Assembly (NCBI RefSeq): GCF_001866135.1
Contig: NZ_MODW01000001.1
Coordinates: 372,001-436,000 of the forward strand
Length of the DNA: 64,000 nt
Source of the DNA: Microbacterium sp. LCT-H2
GTDB taxonomy: Bacteria; Actinomycetota; Actinomycetes; Actinomycetales; Microbacteriaceae
Direction: 5' to 3'
In this document: in pieces, positions 54,344 through 62,202 of the stretch
Numbering within the stretch: the first letter of the stretch is position 1
Layout: each line of letters begins with the position of its first letter
The notes under the pieces: generated by a model
Databases searched by the model: none
What the model was told of the DNA's origin: nothing
Seen by the model: only the letters and a program-made list of their open reading frames with translations
Position numbers and translations under genes: made by a program

Positions 54344-54883
54344 TGGACCGGCGGATCGTCACCCTCCGCGGGATGATGCGAGCAGCCCGGAAGCGACTGG
54401 CCTCATGCGCTCTCCACTTCGAGGCGCAGATCGCGCTGCCCCGAACCGGTTGCTGGGGGCTTAGCGAGCGCCCCAGCTCCGTAGGAGCATTCCGCTGAGC
54501 CCTGTGCTCATCCGCCCAGAACTCGTCTCCGGGCGTGGCACAAATCTGACCTCTCTGCCCTTCTAATCACGGGAATGAGACCTCAGCGGACGCCGATGGA
54601 GCTAAGTGTGTCATTGGACCGCCAGCGGCCTGGATGATGATGAACCCGGCTCGATGCTGAACTCGATGAGCCGAATCGTATTTACTTTGTTTATTTCGCG
54701 GGGCAGCTCACGTTGCGCGCACGCCGGCCCACGCAGCTACGTGGTCACGTCGCTCTGAACACATCGACGCGGGACGTCGATAGCTAGGTCACGGGCGCCT
54801 GCCCCGGCCGCGCCGACTACGACGATGTCGACCTGATCGCTGAGGTTCTGCATCAACAGTGACCCCCCGCCGCTTACGCAAGC
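54344..54883. other. Non-coding or degraded region
   Basis: No supportable gene is seen in 540 bp. The stretch includes a locally AT-richer segment around 54675-54705 and lacks the codon bias of neighbouring genes. It separates the metallophosphoesterase from the RES toxin-antitoxin operon and could be decayed mobile-element DNA. Confidence 0.4.
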
Positions 54884-54905
54884 TATACTCGCTAATGACC
54901 GTTAG
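54884..54905 (+). promoter_or_regulatory. Promoter and operator of the RES toxin-antitoxin operon
   Basis: The -10 box TATACT at 54884-54889 lies 22 bp before the ATG at 54912, giving a very short leader. The inverted repeat CTAA-tgaccg-TTAG at 54892-54905 overlaps the expected start of transcription. Autoregulation by the antitoxin is expected. Confidence 0.5.
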
Positions 54906-54911
54906 GATCCG

Positions 54912-55625
54912 ATGATGTCGAACGCAACCGCACACCCCCTCCGCAGCGATCGACGCGCATACCTCACGGCGACTCGGTCGGACGAAGGTCGCGAGATCAC
55001 CATCAAGATCGTCGGTCCTGTGGAATTCACGGACCACGAGGCCGAGGAGCTCGCGCACGAGCTGAACGTGCTGGGCTCCAGCGGTCGGCGCGCTCACCTC
55101 ATCAGCATCCTGCAGGGCGTGAACAAGGCGCTCCGGCTCGAGGAAGAGCCTGGGCACTCGTCGCTGACGGAGGCTGAGCTGGACGCACTGCGCGCAGCCG
55201 GCTCGCTCGTTGAGCCGGAGAACGCGCTGCCTGTCGAAGAGCGCCCCAGCGTGCTCACGGCCCTCCGCCAGCAGGACATCCTCGCTGAGGCGCTGCCGAC
55301 TAAGCGCGTCGCAGAACTGCTCGACGTGACCGAAGGCCGAGTGCGCCAGCGCCACGGCGAGGGGACTCTCTTCGCGATCCCGGGCCCCGGCCGCGGCCTG
55401 CGGTTCCCGACGTTCCAGTTCACCGACCACGGTGAGCTCCCGGGCTGGGGAACGGTGAGCCGAGCGCTGCCCGAAGGGGCGAACCCCGTGGCCGTGGAGT
55501 ACTTCCTCACTCACGCTCACCCCGACCTGGGAGACGGCGAGCTGACTCCTGCCCAGTGGCTCGCAGCCGGCAAGCCCGCAGAACCTGTCGCGGCGCTGGC
55601 CGAGCAGGCGTTCTCGATCCGATGA
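54912..55625 (+). CDS. MbcA/Xre-like antitoxin of a RES toxin-antitoxin pair
   Basis: The product is 237 residues; two adjacent ATGs give a choice at 54912 or 54915. Residues ~1-100 are of unknown type. A helix-turn-helix lies at ~128-165 (TKRVAELLDVTEGRVRQRHGEGTLFAIPG). The C-terminal ~55 residues, NPVAVEYFLTHAHPDLGDGELTPAQWLAAG, resemble the toxin-binding domain of MbcA/Xre-type antitoxins. It is longer than typical (usually 100-150 residues). The stop overlaps the toxin start by 4 bp, so the pair is co-translated. Confidence 0.75.
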   Translation: MMSNATAHPLRSDRRAYLTATRSDEGREITIKIVGPVEFTDHEAEELAHELNVLGSSGRRAHLISILQGVNKALRLEEEPGHSSLTEAELDALRAAGSLVEPENALPVEERPSVLTALRQQDILAEALPTKRVAELLDVTEGRVRQRHGEGTLFAIPGPGRGLRFPTFQFTDHGELPGWGTVSRALPEGANPVAVEYFLTHAHPDLGDGELTPAQWLAAGKPAEPVAALAEQAFSIR

Positions 55626-56332
55626 GCGCGCTTCCTGCCCCCGACGCATCGAAGTTCCCGCATCCTCTCCCCCCGAGCGCTGTCCGTACGCTGCCGGCCG
55701 GCACGATCCTCGGACGCATCTACGACGCCGGCGGCGCTCACCCTGCCCGGTGGCACGAGCTCCGCCACTTCGGGCCCACGGGGAGCCGATTCGATCACCA
55801 CCCCGATCCCGTGGGTCACCATCCGAACCACGCCGTGACCTACGTCACGCCCCAGATCACGGTTCCACCGGAGACGGCAGTTCAGAGCCTCCTGCTCGTT
55901 TGCCTATCAGAGTGCTTCAGCGACCGAGGCGTCATCGAACGCGGTGGCGTCGGAGCGGGAGGGACCGGGGGCACGCAGCCTCGGTTCGTGCTGTTCGCGA
56001 CCACCCGCGAGATCACACTCCTCGACCTTATCGACAGCACCTGGGTCACGGACGTCGGCGGGAACGATCAGATCAACACTGGCGATCGGTCGCTGTCCCG
56101 GCCGTGGGCCCGCGCCATCCACCAGGCATATCCCGACGTCGACGGCGTCTTCTACCGCCCCCGCACCATCGCGCAGCGTCCGCAGCTCCCCGAGGCTCGC
56201 GCCGCGGCGCTGTGGGAGCGCGCCGAAGACGCCCTGCCGGTGAGCCCGACCGCGGACATCGAACTCAGCTCGCCTGGACTCACCGTGACGCTCGAGTCGT
56301 TCGCGAAGACCCTAGGCCTCGGCTTGGCGTAG
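55622..56332 (+). CDS. RES-domain toxin (MbcT-like)
   Basis: The product is 236 residues from the ATG at 55622, overlapping the antitoxin stop. The MbcT-type RES pattern ILGRIYDAGGAHPARWHELRHFGPTGSRFDHHP is at ~29-61, with Arg32 the likely NAD-binding Arg and Arg56-Phe-Asp in the second conserved element. RES toxins degrade or phosphorolyse NAD+, stopping growth when the antitoxin is lost. It lies in the accessory region, consistent with an addiction role. Confidence 0.8.
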   Translation: MSALPAPDASKFPHPLPPSAVRTLPAGTILGRIYDAGGAHPARWHELRHFGPTGSRFDHHPDPVGHHPNHAVTYVTPQITVPPETAVQSLLLVCLSECFSDRGVIERGGVGAGGTGGTQPRFVLFATTREITLLDLIDSTWVTDVGGNDQINTGDRSLSRPWARAIHQAYPDVDGVFYRPRTIAQRPQLPEARAAALWERAEDALPVSPTADIELSSPGLTVTLESFAKTLGLGLA

Positions 56333-56352
56333 AGACCCGAAAGGAGGGTGTC

Positions 56353-56652
56353 ATGACCGCCCGTACCTGGTCTCAAGACCTCGAATACCTTCGCACTACG
56401 CTCACGCGTGCTCAGCAGACGCGCTATCGGCGCCAGGAATTTGTCCAGCTCGAGGACGGCAACACGGAGCTCGGATGGGTTCTCTATGAACGCGAGCAGA
56501 TGCTCGCAGCAGTGAACGCTCTCCACGCCGCTGCAGGCAAAGCGCCCGTCTCGAGCGACCAGCTCCAGGCTGCAGAAAGCAGTGCCTGTGGCCATGTCGA
56601 CTATACGTCGAAGTTCGCCATCGGGTGCGCGGACCTGGTGGCCGCGGAATGA
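56353..56652 (+). CDS. Hypothetical protein, 99 residues
   Basis: The ATG at 56353 follows AAGGAGG at 56341, a strong ribosome-binding site. The protein is helical in its first half (WSQDLEYLRTTLTRAQQTRYRRQEFVQLED) and has a Cys-containing second half. I recognise no family. Its stop overlaps the next start by 4 bp, and the pair follows the RES operon by 20 bp. Confidence 0.65.
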   Translation: MTARTWSQDLEYLRTTLTRAQQTRYRRQEFVQLEDGNTELGWVLYEREQMLAAVNALHAAAGKAPVSSDQLQAAESSACGHVDYTSKFAIGCADLVAAE

Positions 56653-57112
56653 GTCCGTCATCCGCCACCCCGCACGCCTCCGACTCGGCCGAGCAGCGCA
56701 TGGCGGAGCAGCGCATGGCGGAGCGCGCGATCGTCGCGGCCGTCGCCGAGCAGCTGGGCGTCGCGCTCACTCCCGCTCGGATCGCGATCGATGACGCCCA
56801 CATGGAGATCGACGGGCGACCCCAGACCGCATGGTCCTCGTGGAGGCCTACGCCCGTATCGGCGCACTCAAGGGTGCGCAGCCCCGCAAGCTCGCCACCG
56901 ACGCGTTCAAACTCGCCTGGGCCGGTCAGAAGCTCGGTGCGACCCGGCTCATCCTCGCCGTGGCTGACGAGGCGGCGGCCAGCTACCTGCATCGCCCGGG
57001 CGCGTGGCTGACGGCTTCCATCCGCGACGCCGGCATCGAGATCATCGTCGCCGAACTCGGCGACGTGATGCGCGAAGCGATTCTCGCGGCGCAGGCTCGT
57101 CAGTACCGCTGA
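56649..57112 (+). pseudogene. Frameshifted hypothetical gene
   Basis: Two frames appear to be one gene. The first runs from the ATG at 56649 (overlapping the previous stop) through AERAIVAAVAEQLGVALTPARIAIDDAHMEIDG. The second, in the -1 frame from about 56831, continues VLVEAYARIGALKGAQPRKLATDAFKL to a stop at 57112. A run of four C at about 56820 would join them in frame if it were five (reading GRPPDRMVLVEAY). The junction composite is about 155 residues. A one-base loss, a sequencing error or programmed frameshifting could all explain it. Function is unknown. Confidence 0.65.
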
Positions 57113-57119
57113 GATTCAG

Positions 57120-57518
57120 CTACTGTAGCTCGCGGCGGCCGCGACGGAACTTCTTCTTCTTGAGCGGCGCCGTCGGCCGTGGATCAGCTGCCTGCGAGAG
57201 CGGATCGACGTACCCTCGCCGGTTCGCCGGCACCCACCCCTTTGGTGTGTGATCGCGCTCAGCATGGCGTGCGTCGAGCCCGGCCTCACGCCGTTGCCCA
57301 CGTGCGCGCCCCGCGCGCGCCTGGCGCTCTTTCGCGATGCGTTCACGCTCCTGCTCACGCAGGACGTCCGCTCGCCGCTGCTCCTCAGACGTAAGCCGCG
57401 GGGCGCCATCAGAGGAACGAACCGGGTGCTTCTTTCCGTCGCCGACGCGCAGACGGATACTCGCGGCGTTCTTCGCCTTCCAGTTCGTCCCCTGCTCGAA
57501 CCCGCGCGCCTCTCCCAC
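57120..57518 (-). CDS. Small basic hypothetical protein downstream of lsr2
   Basis: The product is 132 residues from a GTG at 57518; the start is uncertain because no clear ribosome-binding site precedes it. It is highly charged. The central LTSEEQRRADVLREQERERIAKERQARAGRARGQRREAGL is a charged helix, and the C-terminus KKKKFRRGRRELQ is strongly basic. It is 7 bp downstream of lsr2. DNA or RNA binding is suggested only by charge. Confidence 0.55.
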   Translation of the reverse strand: MGEARGFEQGTNWKAKNAASIRLRVGDGKKHPVRSSDGAPRLTSEEQRRADVLREQERERIAKERQARAGRARGQRREAGLDARHAERDHTPKGWVPANRRGYVDPLSQAADPRPTAPLKKKKFRRGRRELQ

Positions 57519-57525
57519 GGCGGCC

Positions 57526-57873
57526 TCAGTGCGCGGCGTCGTACGCCTGCTGCACCGCGTCGGGGACGCGGCCGCGGTCGGAGACCTGGTGACCGTTCTC
57601 CTTCGCCCACGCGCGGATTGCCGAGAGGTCGCGCTTGGCGGCGCCCTGCGAGTTCCGGCGCCCACGGCCTCCGCGAGTACCGCCGGCGGACACCCGGCGG
57701 GCTGCCGCGATCCACGGCTCAAAGGCCTCTCGCAACGCTGCTGCGTTCTTCTCGGACAGATCGATCTCGTACGCGGTGCCGTTCAGGGAGAAGGTCACCG
57801 CCTCGCCGGATCCGACTTCCAGGACTTCTCCGTCGATGTCGTCGACGAGCTGATGCACGATTTTGCGGGCCAT
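57526..57873 (-). CDS. lsr2: Lsr2-family nucleoid-associated protein (accessory paralogue)
   Basis: The product is 115 residues from the ATG at 57873 (an upstream ATG at 57897 would add 8). The N-terminal dimerisation domain is MARKIVHQLVDDIDGEVLEVGSGEAVTFSLNGTAYEIDLSEKNAAALREAFEPWI. A Gly/Arg-rich linker follows, then the DNA-binding domain with AIRAWAKENGHQVSDRGRVPDAVQQAYDAAH, where RGR is the AT-hook-like minor-groove contact. Lsr2 silences AT-rich foreign DNA in Actinobacteria. A copy among accessory genes may protect the element or interfere with the host Lsr2. Confidence 0.9.
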   Translation of the reverse strand: MARKIVHQLVDDIDGEVLEVGSGEAVTFSLNGTAYEIDLSEKNAAALREAFEPWIAAARRVSAGGTRGGRGRRNSQGAAKRDLSAIRAWAKENGHQVSDRGRVPDAVQQAYDAAH

Positions 57874-57986
57874 GCCGCCGAACATATCAGCCAGCATCTA
57901 AGCCGAATCGCAATGGTGGCCGATATCCCGCGAACTGCGTGCGGGATTCGAGACCACTCTTGTCGATGTCGACCTCTCGACGTACC

Positions 57987-58005
57987 ATTACTAATGCATT
58001 ACTAA
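57987..58005. promoter_or_regulatory. ATTACTAA direct repeats before the RHH/PIN pair
   Basis: ATTACTAA occurs at 57987-57994 and again at 57998-58005, 11 bp apart, and the join TAATGCATTA is palindromic. The sites precede the antitoxin start at 58024. Ribbon-helix-helix proteins bind such repeats, so autoregulation is likely. Confidence 0.55.
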
Positions 58006-58023
58006 CACGCTTGGAGGCCTCGA

Positions 58024-58269
58024 ATGGCTGCACGACCGATCAGTTTCGCCGTCGAAGAGACGGACGTCCCTTTGCTCCAGGAGCTCGCCGATGCGTTCGG
58101 CGGCGGCAACCGCAGCGAATTCCTGCGCGTCGCCATGAAGGAGTTCAAGAAGAAGCTCCGCGTCCAGCAGATGAACGATCTGCACGCCGAGATGCTCGAA
58201 GAGCGCGGCGGCAAGGTCTACACGACCGAGGAAACGCTCAAGCTCATCGAGGACTTGGGAACCTCATGA
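58024..58269 (+). CDS. RHH-type antitoxin (VapB-like)
   Basis: The product is 81 residues, with GGAGG ahead of the ATG. The pattern ISFAVEETDVPLLQELADAFGGGNRSEFLRVAMKEFKK is a short beta strand then two helices, as in ribbon-helix-helix proteins, and the C-terminal ~35 residues would wrap the toxin. Its stop overlaps the PIN toxin start (ATGA). Confidence 0.75.
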   Translation: MAARPISFAVEETDVPLLQELADAFGGGNRSEFLRVAMKEFKKKLRVQQMNDLHAEMLEERGGKVYTTEETLKLIEDLGTS

Positions 58270-58916
58270 ACAGCCAGCGGGAGCGCCCTCGGATCGCGGT
58301 CGTCTACGACATCAACGTCTACCTCGACCACATCCGTAGCGGCACCGGAATGCTGCTCCCCGACAAGCTCCCCTCCCCTTCGGCGGCATCCGACGCTCTC
58401 TCGCTCGCGTTCGATCAGCAGGTGCGTTTGTTCACCTCGCCGCACATCCTGCGGAACGTCCACCGCCTGATGATCGCCTCCGGGCAGTCTGAACGAACCA
58501 CGGCCAAGTACATCGAGTTCGTCGCCGAGGCCTGCGACGACTCCGGAGGCGCGATCGTGGACCCGGTCGTCCGCGACTATGCCATCGGGAATCACGAGGA
58601 CAATAACATCCTCGCCCTCGCGAAGGACCCCGCCGTCGACGCGGACGTGATCGTCTCCTCCGACCATCACCTCATCGATCTCGGTCCCGCATGGAACGGC
58701 CGGCTGATGATGCGGCCGCGACAGTTCACCTCGCACATGGTTCGGTCCAGCTTGCAGAGTGCGGCTCAGCACACCCCCGCCCCGAAGGTGCCGCGGACTC
58801 CCGCGCCACCGAAGCGCGTCTCCGATGCCTTCCCCGAGCTTCGCGGTGTGCACCTCGATCGGTATGGTCTTGCTGGCTCCTCCGCACCTCAGCGAGAAGA
58901 TGGCCTGCAGCACTGA
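58266..58916 (+). CDS. PIN-domain protein (VapC-like toxin) with long C-terminal tail
   Basis: The product is 216 residues, longer than the ~130 usual for VapC. The PIN acidic residues are in VVYDINVYLDHI (Asp15), NHEDNNILALAKDP (Glu-Asp) and ADVIVSSDHHLIDLG (Asp). These form the Mg2+ site for single-stranded RNA cleavage in the family. After ~165 a Pro/Ala-rich tail, HTPAPKVPRTPAPPKR, extends the chain. It overlaps an RHH antitoxin. Confidence 0.75.
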   Translation: MNSQRERPRIAVVYDINVYLDHIRSGTGMLLPDKLPSPSAASDALSLAFDQQVRLFTSPHILRNVHRLMIASGQSERTTAKYIEFVAEACDDSGGAIVDPVVRDYAIGNHEDNNILALAKDPAVDADVIVSSDHHLIDLGPAWNGRLMMRPRQFTSHMVRSSLQSAAQHTPAPKVPRTPAPPKRVSDAFPELRGVHLDRYGLAGSSAPQREDGLQH

Positions 58917-58995
58917 GAACAACCCGGGACACTGCCGACCTTCGAGGACAATCCGTGGGAATGCGGTCAACGAGGGCATCGTGCATGATGACCTC

Positions 58996-59193
58996 ATGAG
59001 CGCATCGCACGACGTCATCACCCCCGCCGAGCTCGGCCGCGAACTCGGTCACAACGACGGTGATCGGCCCGGCATCACTGTGCGCCGCTATCTGCGCGAG
59101 CGCTACCCCGACCACTTGAAGAACCAGCGCTGGGAGCTGACCCCCGAGCAGGCCGACGAGGTTCGTGCGCACTTCGGCAGGACCTCGGCGTGA
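58996..59193 (+). CDS. Small DNA-binding-like protein at the head of the GIY-YIG cassette
   Basis: The product is 65 residues from the ATG at 58996. It is a compact helical protein with ITPAELGRELGHNDGDRPGITVRRYLRERYPDHLKNQRWELTPEQADEVRAHF. This resembles small helix-turn-helix proteins with an R-x-Y-L-R..N-x-R-W-x-L pattern seen on actinobacterial phages and islands. Its stop overlaps the first GIY-YIG gene by 4 bp. A regulatory or DNA-targeting role is possible but not shown. Confidence 0.65.
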   Translation: MSASHDVITPAELGRELGHNDGDRPGITVRRYLRERYPDHLKNQRWELTPEQADEVRAHFGRTSA

Positions 59194-59795
59194 GCGCTGA
59201 CTCCCTGCACGACCTCACCAATCCTGCCGTCGCCGCGCTCACCGGAGAGCGCTGGGCGATCATGGAGGCCGCGCAACTCGTCCCCGCCCGTCCCGGACTG
59301 TACGCCATCTACGGCGACGAGCAGGCCTGGCGGGATCTCCAGCTTGAGCCGGCTCCGGATCATCCCCTGTACGTCGGCAAGGCCGAGGAGAGCCTGGTCT
59401 CGCGCGACCTGAACGGTCACTTCGCCACGAACCCGAAGTCCAAGCCCCGCACCGGCGGGTCCACGGTCCGGCGGTCGTTCGCCGCCCTCCTGCGCGACTT
59501 CCTCGATCTGCATGCGGTCCCGCGCAACCTCGCGAAGCCGGAGCGCTTCGCGAACTACGCCCTTGCCGACGGCGGCGACGCACGCCTCAACGAGTGGATG
59601 CACGCGCGCCTCCAGCTCTCTGTCTGGCCGGCGCCAGCGGACATGCGGGTCCCGCTCGGCGACGTCGAGACCAGCGTCATCGTGCGCCTCACACCACCGA
59701 TCAACTTGGACAAGAACCCCGGCAGGCTCCCCCGGCTCTCGGCTGCTCGAGCCGCGATGGCCGCCGAGGCCGCCGCGTGGCGCCCCGAGGGCTGA
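59190..59795 (+). CDS. GIY-YIG-domain protein 1
   Basis: The product is 201 residues starting at 59190 in overlap with the upstream stop. The GIY-YIG fold is marked by PGLYAIYG (35-42, the GIY strand), LYVGKAEESLVSRDL (60-74, the YIG strand and the catalytic Arg72) and a late DVETSVIVRLTPPINLDKN with Glu160 and Asn172, the metal-binding Glu and the family Asn. It should act as a single-domain nuclease with no added DNA-binding domain, so it may rely on its partners. Confidence 0.75.
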   Translation: MSADSLHDLTNPAVAALTGERWAIMEAAQLVPARPGLYAIYGDEQAWRDLQLEPAPDHPLYVGKAEESLVSRDLNGHFATNPKSKPRTGGSTVRRSFAALLRDFLDLHAVPRNLAKPERFANYALADGGDARLNEWMHARLQLSVWPAPADMRVPLGDVETSVIVRLTPPINLDKNPGRLPRLSAARAAMAAEAAAWRPEG

Positions 59796-59803
59796 ACGCC
59801 ATC

Positions 59804-60916
59804 GTGGAACTCGAGATCACCGCTACTCCGCGCGAGACACTCGTCTGGGCGCCGTCGACCGAGCACGCTGCACAGCTGCGACGAGAGCTGACTGACTCCG
59901 GCTACCTAGTGCTCGATGCTGATCCGTGGGAGCTGAACCAGCAGAGCATCATCCCCGAGGGCGAGCATCTCGAGTTCGACCCTGCGCGGATCTTCAACGT
60001 CGACATCGGCGCCGACGCGAACGCGTCCCTGCAGATGCTCGTCGACTCCGGTCACGTGCTCTTCTGGCACCGGTGGCATCCGCGACCAGCCCGGAAGATC
60101 TGGGGGGTCGCCGTCTCGTCGCAGCGTGGTCGCCGAGCAGGCACCAGTCCGGTCGAAAGCGCCGTGCACTTCGGACTCAAGGTCCGCGGCAGCCGCGAGC
60201 TCGGCCTCCGCATGTCGCGCGAGACCTACGCCCGGATCAACAAGCGCTCCTCCCTGCAACGCTGGTACCGCGAGGAGGACCCGTATCTCTGGGACGCGAT
60301 CGACGACAGATACGAGGACCCCGACCACCGCATCTACACAGACGCATGGTGCTCGTTCCTCCAGGAGCTGGCACTGGCGAACTACGACCTCAACATGGCG
60401 CACTTCGCCTCCCTCGACACTGCCGAGTTCGATGCCGCGCTGCAGGCGGCAATCACCAGCCAACCGGGCATGACCGAGGTCACCGATCTCACGAAGTGGG
60501 ATGGGGTGCCCGGCCTCTACGTCATGGTGCTCGACGAGTACCGCCAGGCGTATGTCGGCGCGACGAACGCCTCGGTCGGAGTGATGAAGCGCATCAAGCA
60601 GCACTGGACCGGTGCGAAGCCTCTGGACCGGTTGATCTGGCCCGATCCCCGAACGTCCATCCTCTCGATCGACAGCTTCAGAGCTCTCGACACCACGCGC
60701 ATCTTCGCCGCCAGGACCTCGCGGTCGTTCGACGGTGAGAACCCGCTGCTGGACCTCTTCCCGCCGCAGTTCATGTTGAACCGCATCATGGGCGGCCGCG
60801 ATGTAGTGAAGCTCGCCGGCCTCGTCGGCGTCGACCAGGTCATCAGAACGCGCGTCTTCGACGCCGCCGCGCCTGACCAGCAGACTGAAGCCGCGAGCAA
60901 TCTCAGTCAGGCCTGA
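59804..60916 (+). CDS. Large protein with C-terminal GIY-YIG-like domain
   Basis: The product is 370 residues from the GTG at 59804; a GTG at 59777, overlapping the upstream gene, is an alternative start. Residues 1-~230 are unassigned, with a Trp-rich stretch near 85-100 (VLFWHRWHPRPARKIWGV). The C-terminal part carries VPGLYVMVLDEYRQAYVGATN (236-255), the GIY-YIG strands, and SVGVMKRIKQHW. A late QFMLNR carries a possible Asn; a metal Glu is less obvious than in protein 1. It follows the first GIY-YIG gene by 8 bp. Confidence 0.68.
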   Translation: MELEITATPRETLVWAPSTEHAAQLRRELTDSGYLVLDADPWELNQQSIIPEGEHLEFDPARIFNVDIGADANASLQMLVDSGHVLFWHRWHPRPARKIWGVAVSSQRGRRAGTSPVESAVHFGLKVRGSRELGLRMSRETYARINKRSSLQRWYREEDPYLWDAIDDRYEDPDHRIYTDAWCSFLQELALANYDLNMAHFASLDTAEFDAALQAAITSQPGMTEVTDLTKWDGVPGLYVMVLDEYRQAYVGATNASVGVMKRIKQHWTGAKPLDRLIWPDPRTSILSIDSFRALDTTRIFAARTSRSFDGENPLLDLFPPQFMLNRIMGGRDVVKLAGLVGVDQVIRTRVFDAAAPDQQTEAASNLSQA

Positions 60917-60975
60917 GACACCTTCAACAGGCGAGCCGCTTGCGCTTCACCCGTGCTGTCAGCTCAGCGCGTAGG

Positions 60976-61389
60976 TCAACAGGTAGCGGTGTTCCCGTCG
61001 ATGATCTCGAGGTCGAGCGTTCCGGTGATTCCTGCCAGGTCCGCGGTTCCCGAGCCGGGCACGATCTCGTAGCGCAGCTGTTGGTCGGGTGCCGTCATCG
61101 TTCCGAACTGCTGGAACGCGAAGCCTCCGCGCAACCCGTCGAGCTCGCCGTCAACGGTTTCCACGGCGACATAGCCCGCCTTTCCGGTTGCCGGATCGCC
61201 AGCTGCGAGCATCGTCCCGGCCCCCTGCCCGGCAAGGTCACCCCGCCATGTCTTGGTGATGACCATTCGGCGGATGCCCGCCTGATCGTGCTCCGCGGGC
61301 TCGAGCGACACCTCGAACGTTCCTCTTGCCGTCCTCATGTCGCCACTGACCTCCGCGGTCCTGATCTCTTCGCCCATCAACGCGCTCAA
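60976..61389 (-). CDS. DUF3224 domain-containing protein
   Basis: The product is 137 residues from a TTG at 61389 (well-spaced GAGGA upstream); an ATG 12 bp further in is an alternative start. The chain MRTARGTFEVSLEPAEHDQAGIRRMVITKTWRGDLAGQGAGTM is the conserved start of this family of small beta-barrel proteins. Function is unknown. It converges on the GIY-YIG cassette. Confidence 0.75.
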   Translation of the reverse strand: MSALMGEEIRTAEVSGDMRTARGTFEVSLEPAEHDQAGIRRMVITKTWRGDLAGQGAGTMLAAGDPATGKAGYVAVETVDGELDGLRGGFAFQQFGTMTAPDQQLRYEIVPGSGTADLAGITGTLDLEIIDGNTATC

Positions 61390-61510
61390 CGGTGTCCTCT
61401 TCCTGTCATGGCTTCGACGTTACGGGGCGCGAGAACCAGCGTGCTTGAAGATTCGCGACACCATGTGTCCGTCGGGACTCGCCTGGAACGAGCCACCAAC
61501 TGCAACAGAA

Positions 61511-61543
61511 CAGCCCCCATTCGCTCCGAGAGCGTGGGGGCTG
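61511..61543 (-). terminator. Terminator of the lipoprotein gene
   Basis: The 9-bp arms CAGCCCCCA and TGGGGGCTG enclose a 15-nt loop and sit 23 bp beyond the stop of the minus-strand lipoprotein gene. Confidence 0.65.
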
Positions 61544-61565
61544 TGCCGACTAGTGAGCGAAGTGC

Positions 61566-62054
61566 TTACTCGCGGCTGAGGCGCACGGTCATCGTGGTGC
61601 CCATCGCGGTGACCTCGTAGCTGAGCTCGTCGTTCTCGTACGTGAACGTCTTGGTCGCGTCGCTCGATGCCATGATCGAGGACTCGGTCTTGGACGTGTC
61701 GTTCGCCGAATCGAAGGTGAACGAGTCGCCCTCTGCCGGGACCTCGACGGTGCCGGCCCAGTACAGCGACTTCGTGTCACCGCCGTCGGCGACCCAGTGG
61801 ACCTCGATCGTGTCACCGGTGATCGTGGCCTCCTGCCACGCGTCCTCGGAGTTGGAGTTGTTCTGCTTCCAGGAGCCCTCCAGACTCACCGGCTCCGGAG
61901 CTTCCTCCTCCTGGACCTGCTCGGTCTCGGACGAGGAGGACTCGCCGCCAGACGACGAGCTGGACGGTTCGGGAGATGCGCACCCCACGGCGCTGATGCC
62001 GAGGAGTGCCAGAAGTGCGATGGTCGCGCCGAGCTTGGGTGCTGTGATGTTCAA
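61566..62054 (-). CDS. Small secreted lipoprotein
   Basis: The product is 162 residues. The signal peptide MNITAPKLGATIALLALLG leads to the lipobox AVGC with Cys at ~25. A Ser/Glu-rich linker (SSSSSGGESSSSETEQVQEEE) precedes a ~110-residue beta-rich domain with GSWKQNNSNSEDAWQEATITGDTIEVHW. I recognise no specific family. It is surface-anchored; its role is unknown. Confidence 0.75.
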   Translation of the reverse strand: MNITAPKLGATIALLALLGISAVGCASPEPSSSSSGGESSSSETEQVQEEEAPEPVSLEGSWKQNNSNSEDAWQEATITGDTIEVHWVADGGDTKSLYWAGTVEVPAEGDSFTFDSANDTSKTESSIMASSDATKTFTYENDELSYEVTAMGTTMTVRLSRE

Positions 62055-62140
62055 GGGATGCCTCTCCGAGCAGGTTGATGTCGACGCTGACCGTATCAGC
62101 GCCTACTGACACCTTCGGTTCTCAGTGCGAGACGCGAAAG

Positions 62141-62177
62141 GCGCTGATGACCATCGTTACCGGACGGTCATCAGCGC
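62141..62177 (-). terminator. Terminator of the uracil-DNA-glycosylase-like gene
   Basis: The perfect 12-bp arms GCGCTGATGACC and GGTCATCAGCGC enclose a 13-nt loop, 26 bp beyond the stop of the minus-strand gene. Confidence 0.7.
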
Positions 62178-62202
62178 TCGCGTGGCGAGCTCCCCGTGCC
62201 CG

